Positions 17,999-26,443 of a DNA stretch of 64,000 nt are shown one piece after another (positions within the stretch are counted from its first letter, which is position 1; every line of letters begins with the position of its first letter). Source of the stretch: Pseudoalteromonas ruthenica (GTDB taxonomy: Bacteria > Pseudomonadota > Gammaproteobacteria > Enterobacterales > Alteromonadaceae); NCBI RefSeq assembly GCF_008808095.1, contig NZ_CP023397.1:682001-746000 (forward strand). Direction: 5' to 3'. The notes below the pieces were generated by a model. That model was not told the DNA's origin, did no database searches, and saw only the letters and a list, made by a program, of their open reading frames with translations. A program made the translations under genes and the position numbers.

Positions 17999-18700
17999 AT
18001 GAAGTGTGCTGTTGAAAAGTTAGCGATATATGTGCCGCCGACGGCGCAGGTCAAAGACCCAGCAATAACAGACGTTATTGCTTCTTTGGCAACAATTAAC
18101 AGCGACATTGATGTCAGCTGGGTGAAGCCGATGCAGCGCCGGCGTCTGAGCTTATTTGCGAAAATGGCGCTTAGCTGTGCCAATATGGTTAATATAGATG
18201 CACACGCAATGCCTGTTGTGTTCTCCTCGCGTCACGGCGATTTACATAAAACGTCTGATTTGCTCGAGCAATTAGTTGAGCAGCAGCCATTGTCGCCAAC
18301 TCAATTTGGTCTTTCAGTACATAATGCAGTTTCCGGTTTGTTATCAATACTAACAAACAATACCGCTGCAGTAAGTGCGATTGCAGGTGGTCGGAGCACT
18401 TTCTCAAGTGCGCTCATCGAAGCATACTTGCAGTTACACAGTGGGGATACTGAGCGTGTTTTACTTCTTCATGTTGATAGGGCGCTCCCTGACATATACG
18501 CGCAATACGCTGACGAAGAACAGGTGGATCATTGTGTTGCCCTAGTACTGAAAAAAAATATCAATGGGCATGGCTATGACCTTCAAGAGTTGCTTGATGC
18601 TCAACCAGAACCGTCTTTATCGGCGCTACGGTTTGCGCACGCCGCAATCCACAATCAGTCGATAGATGTAGGAAAGTGGCGTTGGCATTATGCTCAGTAA
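17999..18700 (+). CDS. APE cluster: beta-ketoacyl synthase-like chain length factor (ApeC-like)
   Basis: 233 residues, about half a ketosynthase, of the Ketoacyl-synt_2 type. FGLSVHNAVSGLLSILTNN corresponds to the ketosynthase nucleophile region but has no active-site cysteine. In aryl polyene systems this subunit pairs with a full KS and sets chain length. ATG at 17999 preferred over a TTG ten codons earlier. First gene of the aryl polyene operon; the next gene overlaps it by 11 bases. The 190 bases upstream should hold the operon promoter, but no clear regulator site was recognised. Confidence 0.85.
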   Translation: MKCAVEKLAIYVPPTAQVKDPAITDVIASLATINSDIDVSWVKPMQRRRLSLFAKMALSCANMVNIDAHAMPVVFSSRHGDLHKTSDLLEQLVEQQPLSPTQFGLSVHNAVSGLLSILTNNTAAVSAIAGGRSTFSSALIEAYLQLHSGDTERVLLLHVDRALPDIYAQYADEEQVDHCVALVLKKNINGHGYDLQELLDAQPEPSLSALRFAHAAIHNQSIDVGKWRWHYAQ

Positions 18701-19460
18701 ACTGAACTATTGTTGGCGTGTGCTGGGCACTGGTTTTTGTTTCAGTGTCTTTGGTCTTGGCGGTGTTGTGCTCAGTGTATTGGTCTTCCCGTTGCAGCGT
18801 GTGTGTTATCACGAACCGCATGTGCGTCAAGCTCGGGCTCGAAAAGTGGTGCATTATAGCTTTCGCTTCTTCGTGGCATTGATGGATACTTTGGGCGTTA
18901 TTGGTTTTCACGTGTATGACAAACAGGTGCTGAAAACGCTAAAAGGGGAGTTGGTATTGGCTAATCACCCCAGCCTCATTGACGTAGTGGTGCTGATATC
19001 TGCCATTCCCAATGCTGATTGTGTTGTTAAAGCCCACTTATTTAAAAACCCGTTTATGCGTGGCGTGATAAAAAGCACTGGCTATATAAGTAATGCCGAC
19101 CCACAAGGTCTGCTCGAAGATTGTGAGCGCTCTTTAGCACAAGGTAATAATCTCATTATATTTCCGGAAGGTACGCGCTCTCACGGTGGCAGACTGAACC
19201 GTTTTAAGCGTGGAGCGGCAAATATTGCTTTACGAGCACAATGTCCCATAAGGGCGGTGTTAATTACAATGCAGCCGAGCACCTTAACCAAAGGGGTGCC
19301 TTGGTATCGAGTGGCGCCCGTGAAAGCGCACATGCATCTGCAAGTTGCTCAAGAGCAGCCGCAGCCATGGCTGCAAGATGAACAACCGGTAAGTGTGCAG
19401 TCGCGCGCGCTGACTCGGTATTTGCAAACCTATTTTCATAACCAAGTAGAAAAATTATGA
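18690..19460 (+). CDS. APE cluster: 1-acyl-glycerol-3-phosphate-type acyltransferase
   Basis: 256 residues with an N-terminal hydrophobic anchor, the acyltransferase block I NHPSLID (HxxxxD) and block III FPEGTRS. Acts at the inner face of the membrane, transferring an acyl group from ACP or CoA. In aryl polyene clusters such enzymes are thought to attach the polyene acid to a lipid or sugar anchor. Overlaps both neighbours (11 and 4 bases). Confidence 0.9.
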   Translation: MLSKLNYCWRVLGTGFCFSVFGLGGVVLSVLVFPLQRVCYHEPHVRQARARKVVHYSFRFFVALMDTLGVIGFHVYDKQVLKTLKGELVLANHPSLIDVVVLISAIPNADCVVKAHLFKNPFMRGVIKSTGYISNADPQGLLEDCERSLAQGNNLIIFPEGTRSHGGRLNRFKRGAANIALRAQCPIRAVLITMQPSTLTKGVPWYRVAPVKAHMHLQVAQEQPQPWLQDEQPVSVQSRALTRYLQTYFHNQVEKL

Positions 19461-19720
19461 ATGAGTTAAAATTACAACTAAAACAACTAATTATAAACAG
19501 TTTAGACCTGGAAGATGTCAGCGTTGATGACATTGATGACAGCGAACCTTTGTTTGTTGACGGCCTTGGTCTAGATAGCATCGATGCTTTAGAACTCGGC
19601 TTGGCGATTAAAAAAGAGTTTAATGTGAAAATTGATGCCAATTCAGAGCAAACCAAAGCGCATTTTGCCTCAATTAATGCGCTCGCTGAGTTTATCGAAC
19701 AATCCCGCAACAACGCCTAA
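19457..19720 (+). CDS. APE cluster: acyl carrier protein 1
   Basis: 87-residue acidic ACP with the phosphopantetheine attachment site GLDSIDALE, Ser41. Carries starter or growing polyene chain as thioester. Overlaps the acyltransferase stop by 4 bases and precedes a second ACP by 13 bases; two ACPs with different roles (ApeE/ApeF) are usual in these clusters. Confidence 0.93.
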   Translation: MNELKLQLKQLIINSLDLEDVSVDDIDDSEPLFVDGLGLDSIDALELGLAIKKEFNVKIDANSEQTKAHFASINALAEFIEQSRNNA

Positions 19721-19733
19721 GAGTGAAGAAGAC

Positions 19734-19979
19734 ATGAAAACCGCTGCTGAAATTTACGACGTATTACGTGGCATTTTAGAAAACGACTTTGAAATTGAAG
19801 CCGATGATATCTCCATGCAAGCCAGCTTGTATGAAGATCTCGATCTCGATAGCATTGATGCCGTCGACTTAGTCGTCAAGCTGCGTGAAATCACTGGTAA
19901 AAAGATCGAACCTGAAGCCTTTAAGCAGGTACGCACGGTATCGGATGTGGTTGATGAAGTACATAAACTAGTCGCTTAA
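19734..19979 (+). CDS. APE cluster: acyl carrier protein 2
   Basis: 81 residues, ACP with DLDLDSIDAVD and pantetheine Ser40. The chosen ATG has GAAGAAG just upstream; a longer reading from 19632 overlaps ACP1 in another frame and has no ACP features. Paired with ACP1; one probably accepts the activated aryl starter and the other the malonyl extender or finished chain, which cannot be assigned from sequence. Confidence 0.93.
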   Translation: MKTAAEIYDVLRGILENDFEIEADDISMQASLYEDLDLDSIDAVDLVVKLREITGKKIEPEAFKQVRTVSDVVDEVHKLVA

Positions 19980-19987
19980 GGCACCTC

Positions 19988-20557
19988 ATGCTCAAAGCAA
20001 TTATTAACACGCTGCTGTCTATTTGTTTGCTGGCTTACCCTGTATTGGTGTATCTCGGTTTATCCCAAGGATATAGTCAACAAATCATGTGGCTGTTATT
20101 GGCTTTGCTTATTATTCGTGCCGCTTTGAGCTTGCGTATTCAAGTGCTGGGTGGCTGGCTATTACCCACTTCCGTGGCAGGCGTTATTTTAGTGGCCAGT
20201 GCCTTAGTGAGCGCACAGCCTCAGCGACTGCAATGGTATCCGGTGATTGTTAATCTTGTTATGGCGGCAGCGTTCGCTTATACACTGGTGCATAAACCCA
20301 GCATGATAGAGCGCTTTGCAAGACTGCGCGAGCCACAATTAAGCGACCAAGGCGTGCATTACACCTATCGAGTGACGCAAATATGGTCCGTTTTCTTTGT
20401 GCTCAATGCGGCTCTTGCAACCTACACCGTGCTACTAGAAGATATGGTGCTTTGGACTGTGTACAATGGCTTAGTCGCCTATATAGCGATGGGCATTTTG
20501 GGTGGCGGTGAGTTTGCTTATAGAATGTGGTTAAAGAGCAATGGACAGCTTAAATAA
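19988..20557 (+). CDS. APE cluster: polytopic membrane protein (COG4648-like)
   Basis: 189 residues with about five to six hydrophobic segments and a loop FARLREPQLSDQGVHYTYRV between two of them. Proteins like this sit after the ACPs in aryl polyene clusters; the function is unknown, possibly a membrane scaffold for the biosynthetic complex. It overlaps the ligase gene by 17 bases. Confidence 0.8.
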   Translation: MLKAIINTLLSICLLAYPVLVYLGLSQGYSQQIMWLLLALLIIRAALSLRIQVLGGWLLPTSVAGVILVASALVSAQPQRLQWYPVIVNLVMAAAFAYTLVHKPSMIERFARLREPQLSDQGVHYTYRVTQIWSVFFVLNAALATYTVLLEDMVLWTVYNGLVAYIAMGILGGGEFAYRMWLKSNGQLK

Positions 20558-21920
20558 ATTAATCGACCTATTGGCGCCAAATTGTGCCAGTGACGAGAAC
20601 GCCTTCATCACTGCTGATACACTGATTAAGCGTATCAATGCGTTTAGCGCACATTATAAAAAGCTAGATATGAGCACAGCGGTGGTGCTGTATCACAGCG
20701 ACAGCGTTGAATTTTTTATCCGCCTCATGGCGTTAGCACAAACCCCCATAGACATTATCTTACCGCCCAATGCGCAGCCGCAGACCTTGGCGAAAATGCG
20801 TCAGCTAAGCGCATTTTTTTGCGGCGAACACAGTGCAGCCTCTGAAGGCGGGTTTAGCTATATTGATGAGGCGCTCGACGATACGTCCAGCTCATTATTG
20901 GCCGAACAGCGCAATGACAATATCTATTGGCCGAATGATAAAATAAGCGGCCGGTTGATCTTCTTTACCTCAGGAAGCAGTGGCCCTGCGAAAGCCATAT
21001 ACAAAACCTGGACAGCGATAAATCGCGAGCTCAACACACTCGAGCAAACCTTTATGGCTCGCCTTGCTGCTGACTCACCACGGTTTGTGGCTACGGTGTC
21101 CCATCAGCATATTTACGGTTTACTTTTTAAAGTATTATGGCCCGCCCGTTTCGGCCATTGCTGGCACGGACCAATGTTCCACTATCCTGAGCACCTAGCG
21201 CAGTATATTGATTCCCAAGCGCCTAACAACTGGGTGCTGGTTGCCTCCCCGGCGCAGTATTCGCGGCTAGTGCAAGATAATGTCCTCGGTGGCAAGCGCA
21301 GCAATCTCGCAATGCTATTTTCTTCCGGTGGACCGCTAGAGGACAGCGATGCAACACAATTGTATCAGCAGTTCGAGCGCGCCATAATCCAAGTGTATGG
21401 CAGCACAGAAACTGGTGGCATTGCTTATCGCCAAGTCAGCACCAGCGGCGCTGTGCCTTGGCAGCCGTTCCCAGGTGTTACCTTGGTGCGTCACAACGGA
21501 CAACTAACACTAAAATCGCCATTATTAGACGAGCCAATGCGCTTAGATGACAAAGTTCAGCTGTTAAGCAACGGCGAGTTTATGCTTTTAGGGCGCGCCG
21601 ACCGCACTGTTAAAGTGGCGGAAAAGCGGGTGAACCTGGTGGGTATGGAGGCCCGGCTAATAGCTCACCCCTGGGTCAAGCATGCGGCCATTATGCAGTT
21701 AAGTACGGGTCGCCTCGGCGCGCTTGTGGTGCTCACTCGCGAGGGCCTAGAACAGTTCGAACAATGTCCGCGTAAACATATTAGCCAAACCCTAAAAGTG
21801 CACCTTGGTCTAGAATTCGAAGCGGTCTGTTTGCCGCGTAAATGGCGCTATCTGCAAAGCTTACCCTACAACTCACAAGGCAAATTAGTGTCCAGTGAAC
21901 TGGAGTCGTATTTTGACTGA
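20541..21920 (+). CDS. APE cluster: AMP-dependent aryl/acyl-ACP ligase (ApeH-like)
   Basis: 459-residue ANL-superfamily enzyme. The P-loop is IFFTSGSSGPAKAIYKTW, the second core motif YGSTETGGI, and the hinge region ELLLGRADRT-like LLGRADRTVKV. It should adenylate the aromatic acid (4-hydroxycinnamate or 4-hydroxybenzoate type) and load it on an ACP as the starter of the polyene. The ammonia lyase further along the operon can supply such an acid. Start overlaps the membrane protein; stop overlaps the dehydratase. Confidence 0.9.
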   Translation: MDSLNKLIDLLAPNCASDENAFITADTLIKRINAFSAHYKKLDMSTAVVLYHSDSVEFFIRLMALAQTPIDIILPPNAQPQTLAKMRQLSAFFCGEHSAASEGGFSYIDEALDDTSSSLLAEQRNDNIYWPNDKISGRLIFFTSGSSGPAKAIYKTWTAINRELNTLEQTFMARLAADSPRFVATVSHQHIYGLLFKVLWPARFGHCWHGPMFHYPEHLAQYIDSQAPNNWVLVASPAQYSRLVQDNVLGGKRSNLAMLFSSGGPLEDSDATQLYQQFERAIIQVYGSTETGGIAYRQVSTSGAVPWQPFPGVTLVRHNGQLTLKSPLLDEPMRLDDKVQLLSNGEFMLLGRADRTVKVAEKRVNLVGMEARLIAHPWVKHAAIMQLSTGRLGALVVLTREGLEQFEQCPRKHISQTLKVHLGLEFEAVCLPRKWRYLQSLPYNSQGKLVSSELESYFD

Positions 21921-22272
21921 TTTTAAAGTCACTCACCCCGATATTGTTGGCGTTGATGAGCAAGCGGATGAGGTATTGCTAACCTTATCGCTTGCGCCCC
22001 AGCTTGATTACTTTAAGGGCCACTTTCCCGATGCACCGATTTTGGCCGGGGTGGTGCAACTGGATTGGGCCATTCACTATGGACGCAAATATTTTGGCTA
22101 CCATAATGCGGTTGAAAATGTCGAAGTCCTCAAGTTTCAGGTGGTCATGACCCCAGGGCTGGAAGTGACCCTAGCGCTTGAGAAAAAAAGCGAGCATAAG
22201 TTCACTTTTCGGTATTATTCGCACAAAGGCCAGCATGCCAGCGGTCGTATTGTGTTTGCGAGTGACGCATGA
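21895..22272 (+). CDS. APE cluster: beta-hydroxyacyl-ACP dehydratase (FabA/FabZ-like, ApeI-like)
   Basis: 125 residues, one hotdog domain with GHFPDAPILAGVVQLDWA: the catalytic His and an Asp in the position of the second catalytic residue, more like FabA than FabZ. It removes water in each elongation round to make the conjugated double bonds. GTG start at 21895 overlaps the ligase by 26 bases; a TTG at 21913 is an alternative. In known systems this protein works with a second dehydratase, here the frameshifted one at 31.7 kb. Confidence 0.87.
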   Translation: MNWSRILTDFKVTHPDIVGVDEQADEVLLTLSLAPQLDYFKGHFPDAPILAGVVQLDWAIHYGRKYFGYHNAVENVEVLKFQVVMTPGLEVTLALEKKSEHKFTFRYYSHKGQHASGRIVFASDA

Positions 22273-23009
22273 AACTGTGCATTGTGATCCCCAACTATAA
22301 CCATACGCAGGTGATTGCCGATGTCATTGCTGAACTTGAGCCTATGGGCCTAGATATTGTGATGGTGGATGATGGCAGTGCAGCTTCAGCACAGCGTTAT
22401 TTGCAGCAGTTAAACGAGCGCTTTGATTGTTTACATTTACTTAGGCATCAGGTTAATGGTGGCAAAGGCGCGGCGGTGCAAACGGGGTTGCGCTGGGCTT
22501 ATGCTCAAGGGTACACTCATGCCTTGCAAGTAGACGCCGATGGTCAACATTGTTTGGCCGATATGCAAAAGCTTATCGCTAAAGCCAAGGCTCACCCCCA
22601 TTGCCTTATCAGCGGTCGTCCGGTGTATGATGAGTCGGTGCCCAAGCATCGCTATTTAAGCCGCTATATCACCCACTTTTGGGTGTGGGTAGAAACCCTG
22701 AGCCTGTCGATTAAAGACTCCATGTGTGGCTTTCGTGTTTATCCACTGGCCCCGTGTATCGCCTTGTTTGATAGCCGTGCCTTGGGGACGCGTATGGATT
22801 TTGATATTGAGGTCATGGTGTGTCTGTATTGGCAAGGTGTTCCTTCGCTGTTTATCGATACCCAGGTGATCTATCCAGAGCAGGGCGTGTCACACTTTCA
22901 GCCGCTGCACGATAATCTCAAAATTAGCTGGCTGCATACGCGATTATTTTTCGCCATGCTGCCTCGGTTACCTAAGTTATTGCTGCGCAAACCCAGGGTA
23001 GACTCATGA
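22269..23009 (+). CDS. APE cluster: family 2 glycosyltransferase
   Basis: 246 residues, GT-A fold: start CIVIPNYNHTQVI, nucleotide site MVDDGS, and DADGQH as the metal-binding DxD motif. No transmembrane dolichol-synthase-like tail is evident apart from a short hydrophobic C-terminus. Probably transfers a sugar to the polyene or its lipid anchor at the cytoplasmic face. Overlaps its neighbours by 4 bases each (ATGA). Confidence 0.88.
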   Translation: MKLCIVIPNYNHTQVIADVIAELEPMGLDIVMVDDGSAASAQRYLQQLNERFDCLHLLRHQVNGGKGAAVQTGLRWAYAQGYTHALQVDADGQHCLADMQKLIAKAKAHPHCLISGRPVYDESVPKHRYLSRYITHFWVWVETLSLSIKDSMCGFRVYPLAPCIALFDSRALGTRMDFDIEVMVCLYWQGVPSLFIDTQVIYPEQGVSHFQPLHDNLKISWLHTRLFFAMLPRLPKLLLRKPRVDS

Positions 23010-23953
23010 GCCAAACACATTGGTCGAAAATGCAGGAACGCGGCAGTTATTGGGGCATGCAGTTTTTATTGGCGGTCTATAAGCTCTTTGGTCGCAAGGT
23101 GCTGTGGGTGTTTCTTTTTCCTGTGGTGTTTTACTTTTACCTTACCGGGGGCAAGGCGCGCGCAGCCTCAAAGCAGTACTGGCAGAATTTACATAGGTAC
23201 AACAGCACTCAGCCACCGTGGCGTTTTAGCACCGGGCTGAAACATTTTTGTACCTTTGCCGATAGCGCCTTTGATAAAATAGACGCTTGGCTGGGTCGCA
23301 TTAGCCCAGCGCAAATCAATTACCGTAATCAGCATTTGTTTGATGATTTAGTGGCGCATAAGCAAGGGGCTATTTTTATTGGCTCCCACCTGGGAAACTT
23401 GGAGGTGTGCCGGGCGTTAGGTATGCGCCATAGCCACTGCGTAATCAATGTGTTGGTGTTTACCCATCATGCAGTGGAGTTTAACCGCACCTTGCAACGC
23501 ATTAACCCTAATGTCTCAGTTAACCTTATCCAGGTGAGTGAACTCGGCCCGGACTTGGCAATTTTACTGAAAACCAAGGTTGAGCAGGGGGAGTTTGTGG
23601 TTATCGTCGGTGATAGAACCAGCACCACGGCAATCGGGCGCGTGCAATACTGCCCATTTTTAGGCCGCCCCGCGCCGTTCGCGCAAGGGCCTTTTATTTT
23701 AGCTGCGCTACTGGAGTGCCCCATTTATTGGCTATTTTGCATGCGCAACGGACGCGGCTTTGATGTGCACTTTAACAAATACAGCGACGGCTTGTCATTA
23801 CCACGCAAGAGCAGGCAGCAAGCGCTGGAGAAAATAATCCAAGATTACGTGCAGGAGCTAGAGACTGTTGTGCAGCAGTACCCTTACCAATGGTTTAATT
23901 TTTTTGATTTTTGGCAGCGTGATGAGCACAGCGCGCGCCACAAGGAGAGCTAA
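23006..23953 (+). CDS. APE cluster: LpxL/HtrB-type lipid acyltransferase
   Basis: 315 residues. One N-terminal hydrophobic segment, then GSHLGNLEV with the HxxxxE catalytic pair of lipid A late acyltransferases. It is a membrane-bound transferase that uses acyl-ACP; in this setting it likely adds a fatty acyl or the polyenoyl chain to the glycosylated anchor. Overlaps the glycosyltransferase by 4 bases. Confidence 0.88.
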   Translation: MSQTHWSKMQERGSYWGMQFLLAVYKLFGRKVLWVFLFPVVFYFYLTGGKARAASKQYWQNLHRYNSTQPPWRFSTGLKHFCTFADSAFDKIDAWLGRISPAQINYRNQHLFDDLVAHKQGAIFIGSHLGNLEVCRALGMRHSHCVINVLVFTHHAVEFNRTLQRINPNVSVNLIQVSELGPDLAILLKTKVEQGEFVVIVGDRTSTTAIGRVQYCPFLGRPAPFAQGPFILAALLECPIYWLFCMRNGRGFDVHFNKYSDGLSLPRKSRQQALEKIIQDYVQELETVVQQYPYQWFNFFDFWQRDEHSARHKES

Positions 23954-23956
23954 TTC

Positions 23957-25501
23957 GTGTCTAGCCGTCAAACGATTCATTTCGGCGAAAAGCCGCTTCG
24001 CATTGAAGATATTGTCGCCTTTGCCCATGCTTCAGTGAATGCAGAGATCAGCACTTCAGCGCATCTGCAGCGCAAGATTGATGCAGGGGTTGCGTTTTTA
24101 GATCAACTCCTAGAAAAAGAGGGCGTCATTTACGGGGTGACCACCGGTTATGGCGACTCGGTGACCGTAGATATTCCTCTTGATTTGGTCAAAGAGCTGC
24201 CGCTGCATTTAACCCGCTTTCATGGCTGCGGCTTAGGCGCACACTTCAGTGCTGCGCAAACGCGGGCGATTCTCGCGACCCGTTTAGCATCACTGACGCA
24301 AGGCTACTCAGGTGTTAGCTGGGAGCTGTTGCACTTACTGCGTGATATGATTAACCACGACATTTTACCGCTTATCCCGCAAGAGGGGTCGGTGGGGGCC
24401 AGTGGCGATTTAACGCCTTTGTCTTACGTGGCCGGTGCTTTAGTCGGCGAGCGTGAGGTACGCTTTAACGAGCAAGTAATGAGCGCCCAAGAAGCATTTG
24501 CACAAAGCGGCTTAACGGCGATTACGCTACGTCCTAAAGAAGGCTTAGCGATGATGAATGGCACAGCGGTGATGACCGCAGTGGCCTGCCTTGCCTTTGA
24601 GCGTGCCAGTTATGCCGTAAAGCTAGCTACTCGTATTACCGCCTTGAGCTCTATCGCCCTTAAAGGCAATAGCCATCACTTTGATGAGATTCTGTTCTCG
24701 GTGAAACCGCACAGCGGCCAACAGCAAGTGGCAAAATGGATCCGAGACGATCTTAACCACTATAGCCACCCCCGCAATGCCGACCGCTTGCAAGATAGAT
24801 ACTCTATTCGCTGCGCGCCACATATTATTGGCGTGTTGGCCGATAGTTTGCCGTGGTTCCGACAATTTATTGAAAATGAGCTGAACTCCGCGAATGATAA
24901 CCCCATTATCGATGGTGAAGGGGAGCATGTGTTGCACGGCGGGCATTTCTATGGCGGCCATATCGCCATGGCCATGGACAGCATGAAAAATGCGGTGGCT
25001 AATTTAGCCGATCTTGCCGATCGGCAAATAGCGTCCTTGGTGGACACCCGTTATAACAACGGCTTGCCCAGTAATCTCAGTGATGCCCAACAGCAGCGCC
25101 GCTATATTAACCACGGCTTTAAAGCAGTGCAGATCGGCGCATCCGCGTTTACCGCCGAGGCGTTGAAGTTAACCATGCCAGCGAGTGTTTTTTCCCGCTC
25201 CACCGAATGTCACAATCAGGATAAGGTGAGTATGGGCACCATCGCCGCTAGGGATTGCCTGCGGGTGTTGGAATTGACCGAGCAAGTGTTAGCATGCACG
25301 CTGTTGGCGGCAGTGCAAGGTCTGCGACTACGTATTCAGCGCGGCGAGTTGCAACAAAGCGCACTCAGCGCTGACATTGCTAGCATGTACCAAGACATCA
25401 GTGGCTATTTTGCTAATCTCGAAGAAGACCGGCCATTGGAGAGCACCCTGCGGCAAACCGTCGAGTACATTCAAAACCAGCGTTGGACCCTTTATGAATA
25501 A
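23957..25501 (+). CDS. APE cluster: aromatic amino acid ammonia lyase (HAL/TAL family)
   Basis: 514 residues. The MIO cofactor triad Ala148-Ser149-Gly150 lies in GSVGASGDLTPL; the catalytic Tyr loop reads YGVTTGYGDS. The substrate-selecting pair is F88-H89 (TRFHGCG), unlike the Ser-His of histidine lyases, so tyrosine or another aromatic substrate is more likely, giving 4-coumarate-like acid as polyene starter. GTG start with AAGGAG upstream. Three-base gap from the gene before; the thioesterase start overlaps its end by 8 bases. Confidence 0.9.
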   Translation: MSSRQTIHFGEKPLRIEDIVAFAHASVNAEISTSAHLQRKIDAGVAFLDQLLEKEGVIYGVTTGYGDSVTVDIPLDLVKELPLHLTRFHGCGLGAHFSAAQTRAILATRLASLTQGYSGVSWELLHLLRDMINHDILPLIPQEGSVGASGDLTPLSYVAGALVGEREVRFNEQVMSAQEAFAQSGLTAITLRPKEGLAMMNGTAVMTAVACLAFERASYAVKLATRITALSSIALKGNSHHFDEILFSVKPHSGQQQVAKWIRDDLNHYSHPRNADRLQDRYSIRCAPHIIGVLADSLPWFRQFIENELNSANDNPIIDGEGEHVLHGGHFYGGHIAMAMDSMKNAVANLADLADRQIASLVDTRYNNGLPSNLSDAQQQRRYINHGFKAVQIGASAFTAEALKLTMPASVFSRSTECHNQDKVSMGTIAARDCLRVLELTEQVLACTLLAAVQGLRLRIQRGELQQSALSADIASMYQDISGYFANLEEDRPLESTLRQTVEYIQNQRWTLYE

Positions 25502-25922
25502 TAAAAATACGCTATTGAGCGCAGCCGTCGATATAGAGATCCCATTTCACGATTGCGACCCAATGCAAATTGTTTGGCATGGCAATTATGCCCGCTACCT
25601 TGAGGTCGCGCGTTGTGAGTTGTTGCGCAAATTCGATTACGACTATTTGCAAATGCGCGATTCTGGTTATGATTGGCCCATTGTCGATATGCGTATTAAG
25701 TACGTAGGCTCGGCCTCTTTTACGCAGCGCATTCGTGTAGAGGCTTACCTAAAAGAATATGAAACACGGCTGAAGATTGACTATGTGATCTTCGACAGTG
25801 CCTCGAATAAGCGCCTCACGAAGGCCTATACCGTTCAAGTAGCGGTCGATAGAGCCACTCAAGAGATGCAATTTGTGTCACCACGTATTATCGGTGACAA
25901 GCTAGCGCAGGTGCTATCGTGA
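25494..25922 (+). CDS. APE cluster: acyl-ACP/CoA thioesterase (4HBT hotdog)
   Basis: 142 residues with the 4-hydroxybenzoyl-CoA thioesterase motif IPFHDCDPMQIVWHGNYARY, where the Asp after the DxD is catalytic. It may release the finished polyene or clear stalled ACPs. ATG at 25494 chosen; the longer reading from 25377 overlaps the lyase and has no family match. Coupled to neighbours by overlaps. Confidence 0.9.
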   Translation: MNNKNTLLSAAVDIEIPFHDCDPMQIVWHGNYARYLEVARCELLRKFDYDYLQMRDSGYDWPIVDMRIKYVGSASFTQRIRVEAYLKEYETRLKIDYVIFDSASNKRLTKAYTVQVAVDRATQEMQFVSPRIIGDKLAQVLS

Positions 25923-26443
25923 GTAAGTGGCTATCGGTGTTGATGATGCTGTGCTCCTTTATGGCTGCGGCGCAGCAAGGGCAGTTTGAGCAACATAAGC
26001 ACTTCGCTGGCTTTGATAACGCCTTTGTCAGTACCGGCAGTTATCGTCTCACGGCGCAGCAACTTTGGTGGCACACCCAAACGCCGATAGAAAATGTATT
26101 GCGTATTGATAGTGAGGGCGTGTTCGAGCGCCAAGGTGAGGATCAATTTGTTAAACAGGCGCAAAGTGGTGCTTATAGCTCCTTATTACAGGCACTATTA
26201 CAGCAGGACCCGCAGCAACTGGCGCAGTTTTTTATTAGTGAGCCTGCGGCCCGGTCCGAGCGGATCGCCGCTAAGTCTTGGTCGTGCCTTAAACTGCTGG
26301 CGCAAAGCCAAGAGTTAAAAAGCTTGTTCACGCATCTTGTCAGCTGCCAAGACAGCCAACAGCAGGTGCGTTTTATTGGCTTGTATGAGCGAAAAGGCAC
26401 TCGCACTGAAATCATCCTTACCCCTAATGGAGCGACACAGTGA
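25919..26443 (+). CDS. APE cluster: LolA-like periplasmic lipid carrier
   Basis: 174 residues, GTG start, signal peptide ending near MAAAQQ. The body (residues about 25-170) has the LolA-type half-barrel pattern: STGSYRLTAQQLWWHTQTPIE followed by repeated beta strands. Alongside the MMPL exporter it is expected to carry the lipid-linked polyene across the periplasm to the outer membrane. Confidence 0.83.
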   Translation: MSKWLSVLMMLCSFMAAAQQGQFEQHKHFAGFDNAFVSTGSYRLTAQQLWWHTQTPIENVLRIDSEGVFERQGEDQFVKQAQSGAYSSLLQALLQQDPQQLAQFFISEPAARSERIAAKSWSCLKLLAQSQELKSLFTHLVSCQDSQQQVRFIGLYERKGTRTEIILTPNGATQ

